In this document: piece after piece, positions 16,414-24,842 of the stretch
How the letters are laid out: each line of letters begins with the position of its first letter
Position numbering within the stretch: position 1 is the stretch's first letter
Origin: CAVPEW01 sp963703565
GTDB taxonomy: Bacteria; Actinomycetota; Acidimicrobiia; Acidimicrobiales; VFJN01
NCBI GenBank assembly: GCA_963703565.1
Contig: CAVPEW010000007.1
Location: forward strand, 1-64,000
Direction of reading: 5' to 3'
Length of the DNA stretch: 64,000 bases
The notes under the pieces: generated by a model
Told to the model about the DNA's origin: nothing
What the model saw: only the letters and a program-made list of their open reading frames with translations
Database searches by the model: none
Made by a program: the position numbers and the translations under genes

Positions 16414-17547
16414 GTGGCCCGCCACTACCTCGACCACGCGTCCACCTCCCCGCTGCGGCCCGAAGCGGCGGCGGCGATGATCCAGTGGATGTCGGAGCCC
16501 GCGGGGGACCCGAGCCGCATCCACGCCGAGGGCCTCCGGGCGCGCGAGGCCCTCGAAGAGGCCCGCGACGCCGTCGCAGCGCTGCTCGGCACCCGAGCGC
16601 GCCAGGTCGTGCTCACCTCCGGAGCGACCGAGGCGATCGCCGCCGCATGCTGGGGGGCGGCGGAGCGCGGCCTGGTGCAGGTGGTGTCCGCCGTCGAGCA
16701 CTCCGCCGTGCGCGCCGGCGCCGCCGCGCACGGGCAGGTGGCCCTGGTCCCTGTGGACGGCGCCGGAAGGGTCGACGCCGGACGGTTCCTGGCCACCGTG
16801 GACGAGCACGCCGGGCGGGTGGCGGCAGCCCACCTGCAGTGGGTCAACCACGAGGTCGGCACGGTCCAACCCGTCGCAGAGGTGGCCGCCGGCTGCCGCG
16901 AGAGGGGAGTCCTGCTCCACGTCGACGCTGCACAGGCACTGGGCCGGATCGAGATGGACCTCGACGCCTCGGGGATCGACCTGCTCTCGGTGTCGGCCCA
17001 CAAGCTCGGCGGACCGCCCGGTGCCGGGGCGCTGGCCGTGCGCCGAGGCCTGCGCATCCGCCCCCTGCTCGTGGGCGGCGACCAGGAGCGGGCGCGGCGC
17101 GCCGGGATGGAGGCGCTCCCGGCCCTCATCGGATTCGGTGCCGCGGCCGGCGCGCTGCGAGCCGCTGGCGTGACCGCCGAGGCCGCGGCCCAAGAGGCTC
17201 TCACCGCCCGCCTCGCCTCCGGACTCGAGTCCATGGAGGGGCTCACCCGCTACGGGGACACCGAGCACCGGGCCCCGCACCTGGTCACGGTGGGCGTGGC
17301 CGGCGTCGAACCCCAGGCGGTCCTGCTCGGGCTGGACCGGGCCGGCATCGCCGCCCACTCCGGATCGGCCTGCGCGTCGGAGTCCCTCGAGCCATCCCCG
17401 GTCCTGGAGGCCATGGGGGTCGACGCCCACCACAGCCTGCGGCTCTCGGTCGGATGGTCCAGCAGCGACGACGACGTCGACGCCGTGCTGTCGGAACTGC
17501 CGGTGGTGCTCGACGCCCTGCGCTCTCTGCGACCGGGCCCGAACTGA
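16414..17547 (+). CDS. Cysteine desulfurase (NifS/IscS class)
   Basis: 377 residues, PLP enzyme that releases sulfur from cysteine as enzyme persulfide. Schiff-base lysine K197 in SVSAHKLGGP, H96 in EHSAV, D171/Q174 in VDAAQALG and catalytic C320 in SGSACASES. The SGSAC loop is the short IscS-like type. GTG start 15 nt after the regulator stop, hence one operon. No iscU or suf genes are adjacent; it may feed tRNA thiolation or a remote scaffold. Confidence 0.9.
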   Translation: MARHYLDHASTSPLRPEAAAAMIQWMSEPAGDPSRIHAEGLRAREALEEARDAVAALLGTRARQVVLTSGATEAIAAACWGAAERGLVQVVSAVEHSAVRAGAAAHGQVALVPVDGAGRVDAGRFLATVDEHAGRVAAAHLQWVNHEVGTVQPVAEVAAGCRERGVLLHVDAAQALGRIEMDLDASGIDLLSVSAHKLGGPPGAGALAVRRGLRIRPLLVGGDQERARRAGMEALPALIGFGAAAGALRAAGVTAEAAAQEALTARLASGLESMEGLTRYGDTEHRAPHLVTVGVAGVEPQAVLLGLDRAGIAAHSGSACASESLEPSPVLEAMGVDAHHSLRLSVGWSSSDDDVDAVLSELPVVLDALRSLRPGPN

Positions 17548-17597
17548 GGCGCGCGGCGGGCTGCGCGGTCGAAGATGGCAGCTACGATCCGGCCCTC

Positions 17598-18062
17598 GTG
17601 ACCAAGCTGTTCGTGGTGCGCCACGCCAGGGCCGGGAGCCGATCGGACCGGTCGCGGCCGGACGTGGAGCGACCGCTCGACCCGCGGGGTCGGGACCAGG
17701 CGGTGGCGCTCGCTGCGGCACTGGCCGGCGAGCCGATAGCGAGGGTGGTCTCATCGCCTGCCCGGCGTTGCTTGGACACCGTCGGGCCACTGGCCGAGCG
17801 CTTGGGCCTGGAGGTCGAGGTCGACGACCGACTCGGGGAGGGCTCGGGGGCCCAGGGAGCGCTCGCGGTCGCCCGGGACCTGCAAGAGGTCGACGCCGTG
17901 GTGTGCAGCCACGGTGACGTGATCCCCGAGCTGCTGGATTCGTGCGAACGTGCGGGGACCGAGCTGCCCTCGCGGCGCAAGTGGCAGAAGGCGTCGACGT
18001 GGGTGCTGCATCGCAACGGCGCCGGGTTCACCTCCGGGCGCTACCTGCCACCTCCCGCCTGA
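17598..18062 (+). CDS. Histidine phosphatase (SixA-like)
   Basis: 154 residues. LFVVRHARAGS is the phosphate-binding RH motif, VVSSPARRC the second Arg, and VVCSHGDVI the second His. Actinobacterial SixA-like proteins may dephosphorylate phosphohistidine or phospho-sugars. TACGAT ends 9 nt before the GTG, suggesting its own nearly leaderless promoter after the desulfurase gene. Confidence 0.85.
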   Translation: MTKLFVVRHARAGSRSDRSRPDVERPLDPRGRDQAVALAAALAGEPIARVVSSPARRCLDTVGPLAERLGLEVEVDDRLGEGSGAQGALAVARDLQEVDAVVCSHGDVIPELLDSCERAGTELPSRRKWQKASTWVLHRNGAGFTSGRYLPPPA

Positions 18063-18083
18063 GCCCCGCCGGAGCCAACGGCT

Positions 18084-18122
18084 GCCGCCGGGTCGAGCAA
18101 CATCGTTGCCGACGGGGGCGGC
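18084..18122. terminator. Bidirectional hairpin between sixA-like gene and ccmI
   Basis: Outer arms GCCGCC/GGCGGC enclose an inner GCAAC-ATC-GTTGC hairpin. It fills the gap between the two convergent stop codons, so it can stop transcripts from both sides. No T-run. Confidence 0.5.
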
Positions 18123-18125
18123 GAC

Positions 18126-18861
18126 TCAGGTGGGCTCGGTCACCCCGAGCTTGGAACGGATCGGGGCCAGCAGGTCGTCGAGCTCGGCGGGCGGATCGAG
18201 GCCGTCGAGCAGGGCGAGCTCGCGTCGGGCCTCGTCCGCGAGCCCGCTGCGGAAGAACACCACGGCCAACAGCGCGTGCGCGTCGGGATAAGTCGGCGCC
18301 GCGGTGGCCGTGTCGAGGAGCTGTGACAGACCCTCGTCGACCTCGCCGGACAGGTAGAGGAACCAGCCCCGGTAGGTGCCGGCCTCGGGGTTGTCGCGCG
18401 AGGTGCGCAGGATCTCGTCGTAGACATCGATCGCTCCGGCCAGATCTCCCGCCGCGGCGCGGTTGCGGGCCCGGTTCAGCTGCTCGGTAACCGTCGTGCG
18501 GACGTCGCCGGTGATGAAGCCACCCCCGTCGCGTCGGCCCAGGCCCTGCGCGACCAGCACCCCCGCCGCAAGAGCGAACGCGCCCACGCCGACCACCCAC
18601 GCAGCGGTGCGCCCCCGGGAAGCTCCTGCGCCGCACCACCCGTGCCCGACCGCGCTCCAGAGCGCGCAACACGCCCGCGGCTCGAGCCGTGTAGTCGTCG
18701 CGCAGATCCAGGTAGTCCTCGTCGTCGACGTCGCCGGCCGCGTGCTCGTGCTCGAGGTCCTCGAGCGACCGGAGCAGGAAGTCCCGCTGGTCGGCGAGGG
18801 CCTTCAGCTGGGCCGGCCCGAGGCGGCCCTCCGCCGACCTGACCACCTCCCGCGCACTCAT
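18126..18861 (-). CDS. ccmI: CcmI/CycH-type TPR protein, frameshifted
   Basis: About 244 residues if one base is removed. The first frame gives MSAREVVRSAEGRLGPAQLK and helical sequence to LERGRARVVRRRSFPG; the second gives a transmembrane stretch (VVGVGAFALAAGVLVAQGL) and TPR repeats (NRARNRAAAGDLAGAIDVYD onwards). The frames meet at a run of five C at 18612-18616; one C fewer restores RRRSFPGRTAAWVVGVG. CcmI holds apocytochrome c for the CcmF/H heme lyase. ATG overlaps the ccmH stop (ATGA). Probably a homopolymer sequencing error. Confidence 0.75.
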
Positions 18862-19316
18862 GGCGCCCGGCTGGAGCGCGCCTGGGCGACCAGCTCCCGG
18901 TCGGCGTCGCTGGGCTCGGCCGGCTTGGCGCGCCGCCAGTGGACGAACGCCGCGGCCAGAGCCCCCAAGCCGGCCACGATCACCAGGACCGGGATGGCCC
19001 AGGCCAGCCCGGCGAGGCCCGAGCGGCCCGGCTCGAGCAGCACCACGTCGGTGTAGCGCTCGGCGATGGCGGCGCGGACCTCGCCGTCGGACTCGCCGGC
19101 ACTGACCCGCCGGGCGATCTCGGTGCGAATGCTGCGCGAAGCCGGGGAGTCCGAGTCGGCCACCGACTGGCCGGCGCAGGAGGGGCAGCGCAAGGTCTCC
19201 GACACCGCCCTGATGCGCTCCTCGCGGGTGCGGGGTCCGGGGTCGCCGCCGGCGGCGACGACCAGCGAGACCGACGAGACCAGCGCGACGGCCAACCAGA
19301 CCAGTCGTCGGGTCAC
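18858..19316 (-). CDS. ccmH: CcmH/CycL thiol-oxidoreductase of cytochrome c maturation
   Basis: 152 residues: signal/anchor (LVWLAVALVSSVSLVVAAG), the diagnostic LRCPSC motif (C44, C47), the conserved helix region, then a C-terminal membrane anchor. It reduces the heme-binding CxxCH of apocytochrome c. GTG start overlaps the ccmG stop (GTGA). Confidence 0.92.
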   Translation of the reverse strand: MTRRLVWLAVALVSSVSLVVAAGGDPGPRTREERIRAVSETLRCPSCAGQSVADSDSPASRSIRTEIARRVSAGESDGEVRAAIAERYTDVVLLEPGRSGLAGLAWAIPVLVIVAGLGALAAAFVHWRRAKPAEPSDADRELVAQARSSRAP

Positions 19317-19921
19317 GATGCGGCCCCCTCGAACCGTCCGATGAGTGCGTCGAGCCCGTCTGCGGTGACCCCGCCCACGAGGCGTGAGACCACCGTCCCG
19401 TCGGGCGCTACCAGGAACGTCTCGGGCACCTTGACCATGCCGTAGTCGAGCGCCGTGCGACCGGAGGGATCGATCACGACGGGCCACGTCCCGCCCCGGC
19501 GCTCGAAGAAGGCACGGGCCTCCTCCTCGGGGGTCTCGACGACCACGCTGACCACGGTGGCGTCCCGCCGAGCCTGGTGGCGCTCGGAGAACGCCACCAG
19601 CTCGGGGTGCTCACGCACGCACGGCACGCACCATGTGGCGAAGAAGTTCACCGCCAGCCAGCGGCCGCGCTGGGCGTCGACGTCGAAGGCCCTCCCGTCG
19701 AGGGCCGTACCGCTCACCGCGGGCGCGAGGCGCCCCACCAGGGGGCTGGTCGCCTGCACCTCGCCCTGGTCCCCGCGGGTGGCCAGGAACGCCACCAGGA
19801 CCACGGCCACGACCGCCACGACCGCGGCCGCCACCAGCGCGACCCGGCCCGGCTGCAGGTCCTCCAGCACGACGATCTCGTCGTCGTGCTGGACCTGGTC
19901 GAGGTCCGATCCCTCAGCCAC
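19313..19921 (-). CDS. ccmG: CcmG/ResA/TlpA thioredoxin-like protein
   Basis: 202 residues. One N-terminal membrane anchor (~28-48), then a thioredoxin fold with FFATWCVPCVREHPEL and the cis-Pro loop VKVPETFLVAPDG. Works outside the membrane reducing apocytochrome c or CcmH. The GTG start overlaps the ccmF end by 8 nt. Confidence 0.92.
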   Translation of the reverse strand: MAEGSDLDQVQHDDEIVVLEDLQPGRVALVAAAVVAVVAVVLVAFLATRGDQGEVQATSPLVGRLAPAVSGTALDGRAFDVDAQRGRWLAVNFFATWCVPCVREHPELVAFSERHQARRDATVVSVVVETPEEEARAFFERRGGTWPVVIDPSGRTALDYGMVKVPETFLVAPDGTVVSRLVGGVTADGLDALIGRFEGAAS

Positions 19922-21947
19922 GGGTGCTCCCGGTGCCGGCCGGCACCTCGGCCGGCACCTCGGCGGGCACGTCGGAGGCGGGGCGCTGCGAGGGCGCGTC
20001 CCGCCGGCGTGGAGCAGGCAACGCAGAGGAGGCGTCGGTGGGACGGCGCCGCCTCCCCGGCCAGGCGGCCAGGAGGGTGCCCAGAGCCATGACCCCGCCC
20101 CCGATCCAGAGCCAGGCGGTCAGAGGCTGGACGATGACCCTCAGGGTGATGCGACCGTCGGGCTCGCTGGGCAGCTGGGTGATGGTCAGGAACACGTCCT
20201 CGCGCGGGCCCGTGCGCACCGACGGCGTGGCGATCGGCGAGCCCACCTGCTCGAAGCGCGACAGCGCGGGCTCGTACACGCGGCCACCGTCGACCTCGAC
20301 CCGGGCCTTGGTGACGGTCCGGTTGGACTCCTCGCTCGTCGTCACCCCCAGGTAGCGGACCTCGTGGCCGGCGACGGAGGCCCGCTCCCCCGGCGCCAGC
20401 ACCTCCTCGGACTCGCGCACGTAGCTGTTGGACGCAGCGATGGCGACCGCCACGATCACCACCCCGAGGTGCACGACCATCCCGCCGTTGGTCCGCCCGA
20501 CGACACCGCGCCAGCCCTGACGACGTCCCGCCAGCACGAGCTGGCGCAGCGCGGCCGCTCCTGCGAAGGCACCGAGGCCGAAGGCCACGACCGGTGCCAG
20601 GCCACGGGCTCCGGCGGCGACCGTGGCCGCGACCGTGGCCGCCCCGGCTACCGCAGGCCACAACAGGCGTTGGGACAGCACCTCGCCGGAGGCCTTCCGC
20701 CACGGCAGCGCGGGTGCCACCGCCATCAGGAACAGCAGCACCAACCCGATCGGCATCGTCATCCGATCGAAGTAGGGGGCACCCACCGAGAGCGGACGAT
20801 CCTGGACGGCTTCGGCGATGAGCGGGAACACGGTACCCAGCAGCACCACGAACGCGAACCCGGCGAAGAGCACGTTGTTGGTCAGGAACGCGCCCTCGCG
20901 CGACACGGGCGAGTCGATGCGACCCGGCGAGCGCAGCCGGTCACCCCGCCAGGCGATCAGCCCGAGAGTGGTCGCCACGATGAGGGCGAAGAAGCTCAGC
21001 AGCCAAGGCCCGATGTCGGACTCGCTGAAGGCGTGCACCGACGCGACCACACCCGAACGGGTGAGGAACGTGCCGAGGATGGTCAGCGAGAAGGTGGCGC
21101 AGACCAGCGAAAGGTTCCAGACGCGCAGCATGCCGCGGCGTTCCTGGACCATCACCGAGTGCAGGTAGGCGGTGCCGGTCAACCAGGGCAGAAGCGAGGC
21201 GTTCTCCACCGGATCCCAACCCCAGTAGCCGCCCCAACCCAGCACCTCGTAGCTCCACCACGCGCCCAGCACGATGCCTGCGGTGAGGAAGCCCCACGCC
21301 AGAAGCGTCGTGCGGCGGGTCCGCACGAGCCAGCCCTCTCCGAGGCGCCCGGTCACCAGCGCGGCGACCGCGAACGCGAACGGCACGGTGAAGCCGACGA
21401 CCCCCAGGTACAGCACCGGGGGGTGGAACGCCATGAGCACGTGGTCCTGCAGAAGCGGGTTCGGGCCGGGACCGTCGTAGCCCGCCGGCACCGAGACGCG
21501 GTCGAACGGGTTGGCCGGCCCGAGCATCAGGGCGAAGAAGAACCCGCACACCACCAGCATGGTCAAAAGAGCCCATCCGACCATCGGGTCGGACAGTCGG
21601 CGTCGGAACCCCTGCGCGACTGCCACCGTGTAGCCCGACAGGATCAGCGCCCAGAGCAGGATCGAACCCTCCAGGGCCGACCACATCGTGGCCACGTTGA
21701 ACAGCGCCGGGGTGCGCGAAGAGCCGTTGTCGTGCACGAACCCGACGGTGAAGTCCCTCGTGACCAGCGCACGCTGCATGGCCAGCACCGCCACGACCGC
21801 ACCGAGCCCGACCAGCAGCGCGTATGACCGGCCGGCCCTGAGCAGCTCCGGTCTGCCCTGGCGCAGGCCGACGGCGAGAGTCACCACGCCCAGCAGGGAG
21901 GCGGCCATCGCGAGCACCAGGCCCGCGATGCCAAGGGTCGAGTTCAC
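19914..21947 (-). CDS. ccmF: CcmF heme lyase subunit
   Basis: 677 residues, polytopic. Tryptophan-rich WWD-type heme-handling segment GWGGYWGWDPVENASL, followed by the HSVMVQERRGMLR loop; hydrophobic helices fill the first ~480 residues and the C-terminal extracytoplasmic domain is followed by a last helix. CcmF attaches heme from CcmE to apocytochrome c. Full length for the family. GTG start overlaps the ccmE stop (GTGA). Confidence 0.95.
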   Translation of the reverse strand: MNSTLGIAGLVLAMAASLLGVVTLAVGLRQGRPELLRAGRSYALLVGLGAVVAVLAMQRALVTRDFTVGFVHDNGSSRTPALFNVATMWSALEGSILLWALILSGYTVAVAQGFRRRLSDPMVGWALLTMLVVCGFFFALMLGPANPFDRVSVPAGYDGPGPNPLLQDHVLMAFHPPVLYLGVVGFTVPFAFAVAALVTGRLGEGWLVRTRRTTLLAWGFLTAGIVLGAWWSYEVLGWGGYWGWDPVENASLLPWLTGTAYLHSVMVQERRGMLRVWNLSLVCATFSLTILGTFLTRSGVVASVHAFSESDIGPWLLSFFALIVATTLGLIAWRGDRLRSPGRIDSPVSREGAFLTNNVLFAGFAFVVLLGTVFPLIAEAVQDRPLSVGAPYFDRMTMPIGLVLLFLMAVAPALPWRKASGEVLSQRLLWPAVAGAATVAATVAAGARGLAPVVAFGLGAFAGAAALRQLVLAGRRQGWRGVVGRTNGGMVVHLGVVIVAVAIAASNSYVRESEEVLAPGERASVAGHEVRYLGVTTSEESNRTVTKARVEVDGGRVYEPALSRFEQVGSPIATPSVRTGPREDVFLTITQLPSEPDGRITLRVIVQPLTAWLWIGGGVMALGTLLAAWPGRRRRPTDASSALPAPRRRDAPSQRPASDVPAEVPAEVPAGTGSTRG

Positions 21948-22432
21948 GGCGGGGAGGCCGAGGCACCGGGGCCCGAGCCGGCTCGCGCCTCGCGCAGGCG
22001 ATCCTCGTTCTCGGCCTCGTAGCGCTCGCTGTGCTTGACCAGGATCTGGTCGCTGGCGAAGCGGTCGCCGTCCCAGTGCCCGCTCAGCACCACGGGGATG
22101 CCCGAGTCGAACAGCTCGGGCGTTCCCCCCTGGTGGGTCACGGGGATGCTCACACCGTTGAAGGCGATGTCGAACGAGGCTCCGCCCTCGGCGCGTTCGA
22201 CGGTGCCACCCACCACGGTTCCCTGGACCCGGAAGCGCTTCGAGCCCAGCTCGTCGTGCTTCGCCGCCGCCTCGTCGGCGTTGTAGAAGTACTCGCTCGC
22301 GCTGGTGAGCCCCTGCCAGGCGATCACGCCGACCGCTACCAGGGCCACGGCGACGACCACCGCTCCCCGCCGACGCCGGCCCGACCGCCGGGCGGCGGCC
22401 GGCTCGTCCACCGTGCGCGGGGTCAGCTCCAC
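21944..22432 (-). CDS. ccmE: CcmE heme chaperone
   Basis: 162 residues: single N-terminal anchor, then the OB-fold (FRVQGTVVGGTVER, IPVTHQGGTPELF). The heme-binding motif is H134-x3-Y138 in LVKHSERYEAE, the standard HxxxY, not the Cys variant known from some archaea and sulfate reducers. GTG 22432 is the first start consistent with the family N-terminus and it overlaps ccmD by 10 nt. Confidence 0.93.
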   Translation of the reverse strand: MELTPRTVDEPAAARRSGRRRRGAVVVAVALVAVGVIAWQGLTSASEYFYNADEAAAKHDELGSKRFRVQGTVVGGTVERAEGGASFDIAFNGVSIPVTHQGGTPELFDSGIPVVLSGHWDGDRFASDQILVKHSERYEAENEDRLREARAGSGPGASASPP

Positions 22433-22575
22433 CGGCGGTCCTCGGGAGGGACCCGACGCGAGAGGTCCCGGCCGCGCCGCAACGTCCACCAGGCGTAGGC
22501 CCCGAGCACCCCTGCCGAGGCGAGCCACCCGCCGGCCACGTACCCGGCGTGGGTCATGGCCACCACGGCGGTCAC
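22423..22575 (-). CDS. ccmD: CcmD small membrane protein
   Basis: A 50-residue protein with one hydrophobic helix (YVAGGWLASAGVLGAYAWW) followed by basic TLRRGRDLSRR, exactly the CcmD design. It links CcmE to the CcmABC heme-export complex. GTG overlaps the ccmC stop (GTGA), and the end overlaps ccmE, as expected between ccmC and ccmE. Confidence 0.85.
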   Translation of the reverse strand: MTAVVAMTHAGYVAGGWLASAGVLGAYAWWTLRRGRDLSRRVPPEDRRWS

Positions 22576-23381
22576 GTCCGCCCCCGAACGGCGCTGGCGA
22601 CCGGGGAGCTGCGGTGGACCGCCTCCTCGCGCCGCAAGGAGATCGCCTCGTCGAGGCTGGTGTGGACCGCCCGGTCGACCAGCCAGCCTACGCGGAAGCG
22701 GTGCACCATGAGCCAGGCCACGCCCAGGCCGAAGACGATGATCCCGAGCATCAGGGTGAACAGCATCGTCCCCTCGATGGTGGGGTCCAAGCGGGTGATG
22801 GTGGCCTTCTGGTGCAGCGAGTCCCACCAGTCCACCGAGAAGTGGACGATCACGACGTTGGGGAACAGCAGCAAGCCGACGATGGACGACCGGCGTCCCC
22901 GCTCACCGCCGGAGCCCGCCTCGTCGTCTATCGCACGCAGGCCGAGGAAGCCGACGAGCATCACGAACAACAGCGCTGTGCTCGTCATGCGGGGATCCCA
23001 CTGCCACCACGTGCCCCACGTCGGGCGACCCCAGATCGAGCCGGTCAGCAGGGTCAGCCCGGTCAGCACCAGCGCGAGCTCGGCGGCGGCGCCGCCCAGC
23101 ACCCACCACCCGTCGGTGCGGCGTCGCAGCCACGACGCCGATGACACGGTGGTCAGAGCACAGCAGCCGAACGCCCAGATGGCGCTGGGCACGTGGATGT
23201 ACATGAGCCGCACCGAGTCGCCCTGCACCTGATCGGCCGGACTCCACCAGAACGAGAACGCGACCAGCAGGGCAACCCCGGCCACGGTCGCCCCACCCAG
23301 CGCACGGGTGGATGCCGAGGCGGTGCTCTCGGTGTCGGGCGGCCGGGCGGCAGCCACGGCTGGGGCGGGGGGCAAGGTCAC
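22572..23381 (-). CDS. ccmC: CcmC heme-handling membrane protein
   Basis: 269 residues with six predicted helices. WWD-type motif GTWWQWDPRMTS and histidines in VRLMYIHVPSAIW and VHFSVDWWDSLHQ. CcmC loads heme onto CcmE. GTG start 23381 overlaps the ccmB stop; AGGA lies 5-8 nt upstream. Confidence 0.95.
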   Translation of the reverse strand: MTLPPAPAVAAARPPDTESTASASTRALGGATVAGVALLVAFSFWWSPADQVQGDSVRLMYIHVPSAIWAFGCCALTTVSSASWLRRRTDGWWVLGGAAAELALVLTGLTLLTGSIWGRPTWGTWWQWDPRMTSTALLFVMLVGFLGLRAIDDEAGSGGERGRRSSIVGLLLFPNVVIVHFSVDWWDSLHQKATITRLDPTIEGTMLFTLMLGIIVFGLGVAWLMVHRFRVGWLVDRAVHTSLDEAISLRREEAVHRSSPVASAVRGRT

Positions 23382-24046
23382 GATTCCTCCAGGAGTGGCC
23401 CGAAGGCCAGCGAGCCGACGAAGAGGTAGAGGCCGGCGAAGAAGCCCAACGCGGCGCACCAGGGCCAACCGTCGGACGCCGCTCCCCCCAGGGCGGCGTC
23501 GAACGACTCGGTGGCACCGATGAGGACCGGGGCCACCACGGGCAGCAACAGGACGGGTAGCAGCGTCTCTCGGACGCGCAGGCCGGCGGCGAGCACGCCG
23601 TACAGCGTGCCCGCTGCGGCGAGGGCGACGGTCGCGGCCAGCGCCGTGGCCCCCAGCAGCAGCACGCCGGTCACGTCGCGCCCGTAGAGCACGACCACTC
23701 CGGCGGCGAGCAGGACCTCCAGCGCGGCGAGCTGCACGGCGATGGCCGCTGCCTTGCCCAGGAACACCCCGGCCGGGTCGAGACCCGACAGGCGCAGAGC
23801 ATCTCGCCCCCCGTCGGAGGCCTCGATGGTGAACGCACGCTGGATGGCGAACAGTGCGCAGAACAGCACCGCCACCCAGAACAGCCCCGAGCTGGCCCGG
23901 TCGAGGATCCCCCGATCGGGGTCGAGCGCGAAGGCGAACAGGATCAGCACCAGCACGGCGAAGGGCGCGATCTGCCCGGTGACCACCCGCGCCCGCCACT
24001 CGATGCGCAGGTCCTTGCCGGCAACGAGCGCCGCGTCGCGCCACAC
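23378..24046 (-). CDS. ccmB: CcmB ABC permease subunit
   Basis: 222 residues, six hydrophobic segments. Family sequence LRIEWRARVVTGQIAPFAVL at the start, FAIQRAFTIEASDGGRDALR and PLLLLP-like LLPVLLLPVVAPVLIG. Partner of CcmA. GTG start 3 nt after the ccmA stop. Confidence 0.9.
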   Translation of the reverse strand: MWRDAALVAGKDLRIEWRARVVTGQIAPFAVLVLILFAFALDPDRGILDRASSGLFWVAVLFCALFAIQRAFTIEASDGGRDALRLSGLDPAGVFLGKAAAIAVQLAALEVLLAAGVVVLYGRDVTGVLLLGATALAATVALAAAGTLYGVLAAGLRVRETLLPVLLLPVVAPVLIGATESFDAALGGAASDGWPWCAALGFFAGLYLFVGSLAFGPLLEES

Positions 24047-24049
24047 CGC

Positions 24050-24772
24050 TCAGCGACCGCCCGGGATCACGGCGGAGGGCTCGGAAGCCGGGACAGCCAC
24101 CTCGACGGGAGCGTCGGTCCCGGACGAGGCGCAGGCGGCCGTCCCGGCGTCGAGGGACACGACCGTGTCGGCGAGGGCCTCGGCCCGGTCGAGCTCATGG
24201 GACGACAGCACCACGGTCGCCCCAGACGCTACCGCGGAGCGCACGAGCTGGTCGACGAGGTCGCGACCCTCCCGGTCGATGCCGGCATGGGGCTCGTCGA
24301 GCAGCCACAGGCGGGGTCGCCGGGCGACCAGGCAGGCCAGAGCCGCTCGGCGGCGCTGACCTGCCGAGAGCCTCGCCACGGCGACCTCGGCCAGGCGCCC
24401 GTCGACGCCGAGCAGGGCCGCGGCCGCGGCGATCTCGGCCTCGGACGCTCCCGCCGCCCGCCCCCAGAAGCGGATGTTGTCCACGACGCCGAGGTCCTCG
24501 TAGAGGCCGCTCTGGTGGCCCAACAGCCCGACGTGGCTCCTCAGGCGGCGGCGGTCCGAGGCGTCGGTCAGGTCGTGGCCCAGCACGCTGCCCTCACCGC
24601 GCGCGAGCGGCAGCAGCCCCGCGCAGCAGCGCAACAGGGTCGTCTTGCCCGCCCCGTTGGGGCCGCGCAGCAACACGATCGCTCCGGCGGCGACATCGAG
24701 GTCGATCCCGGCCAGAGCGGGGAAGCGGCCCAGCAGCGTCACCGCGCCTCGAAGGTGGACGACGGGCTCCAT
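24050..24772 (-). CDS. ccmA: CcmA ABC ATPase
   Basis: 240 residues. Walker A RGPNGAGKTTLLR, signature LSAGQRRRAALA, Walker B LWLLDEPHAGID and switch SSHELDRAEA. ATP hydrolysis by CcmAB releases holo-CcmE from CcmC. First gene of the nine-gene ccm operon; a TAGACT box 12 nt before the ATG could be its -10. The C-terminal ~30 residues are an unconserved extension. Confidence 0.92.
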   Translation of the reverse strand: MEPVVHLRGAVTLLGRFPALAGIDLDVAAGAIVLLRGPNGAGKTTLLRCCAGLLPLARGEGSVLGHDLTDASDRRRLRSHVGLLGHQSGLYEDLGVVDNIRFWGRAAGASEAEIAAAAALLGVDGRLAEVAVARLSAGQRRRAALACLVARRPRLWLLDEPHAGIDREGRDLVDQLVRSAVASGATVVLSSHELDRAEALADTVVSLDAGTAACASSGTDAPVEVAVPASEPSAVIPGGR

Positions 24773-24842
24773 GGGGCTCGGGGGAGTCTACGAAGGCCCA
24801 CCGCGACCGACCAAGGTCAGACGAGGTCGTAGCGTGCGAACC

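Noticed and set aside
15562..17790. A long - strand open frame upstream of mrp, antisense to the regulator and cysteine desulfurase
   Set aside because: The sequence has no family pattern and overlaps two well-supported + strand genes; mrp has a good start at 15561.
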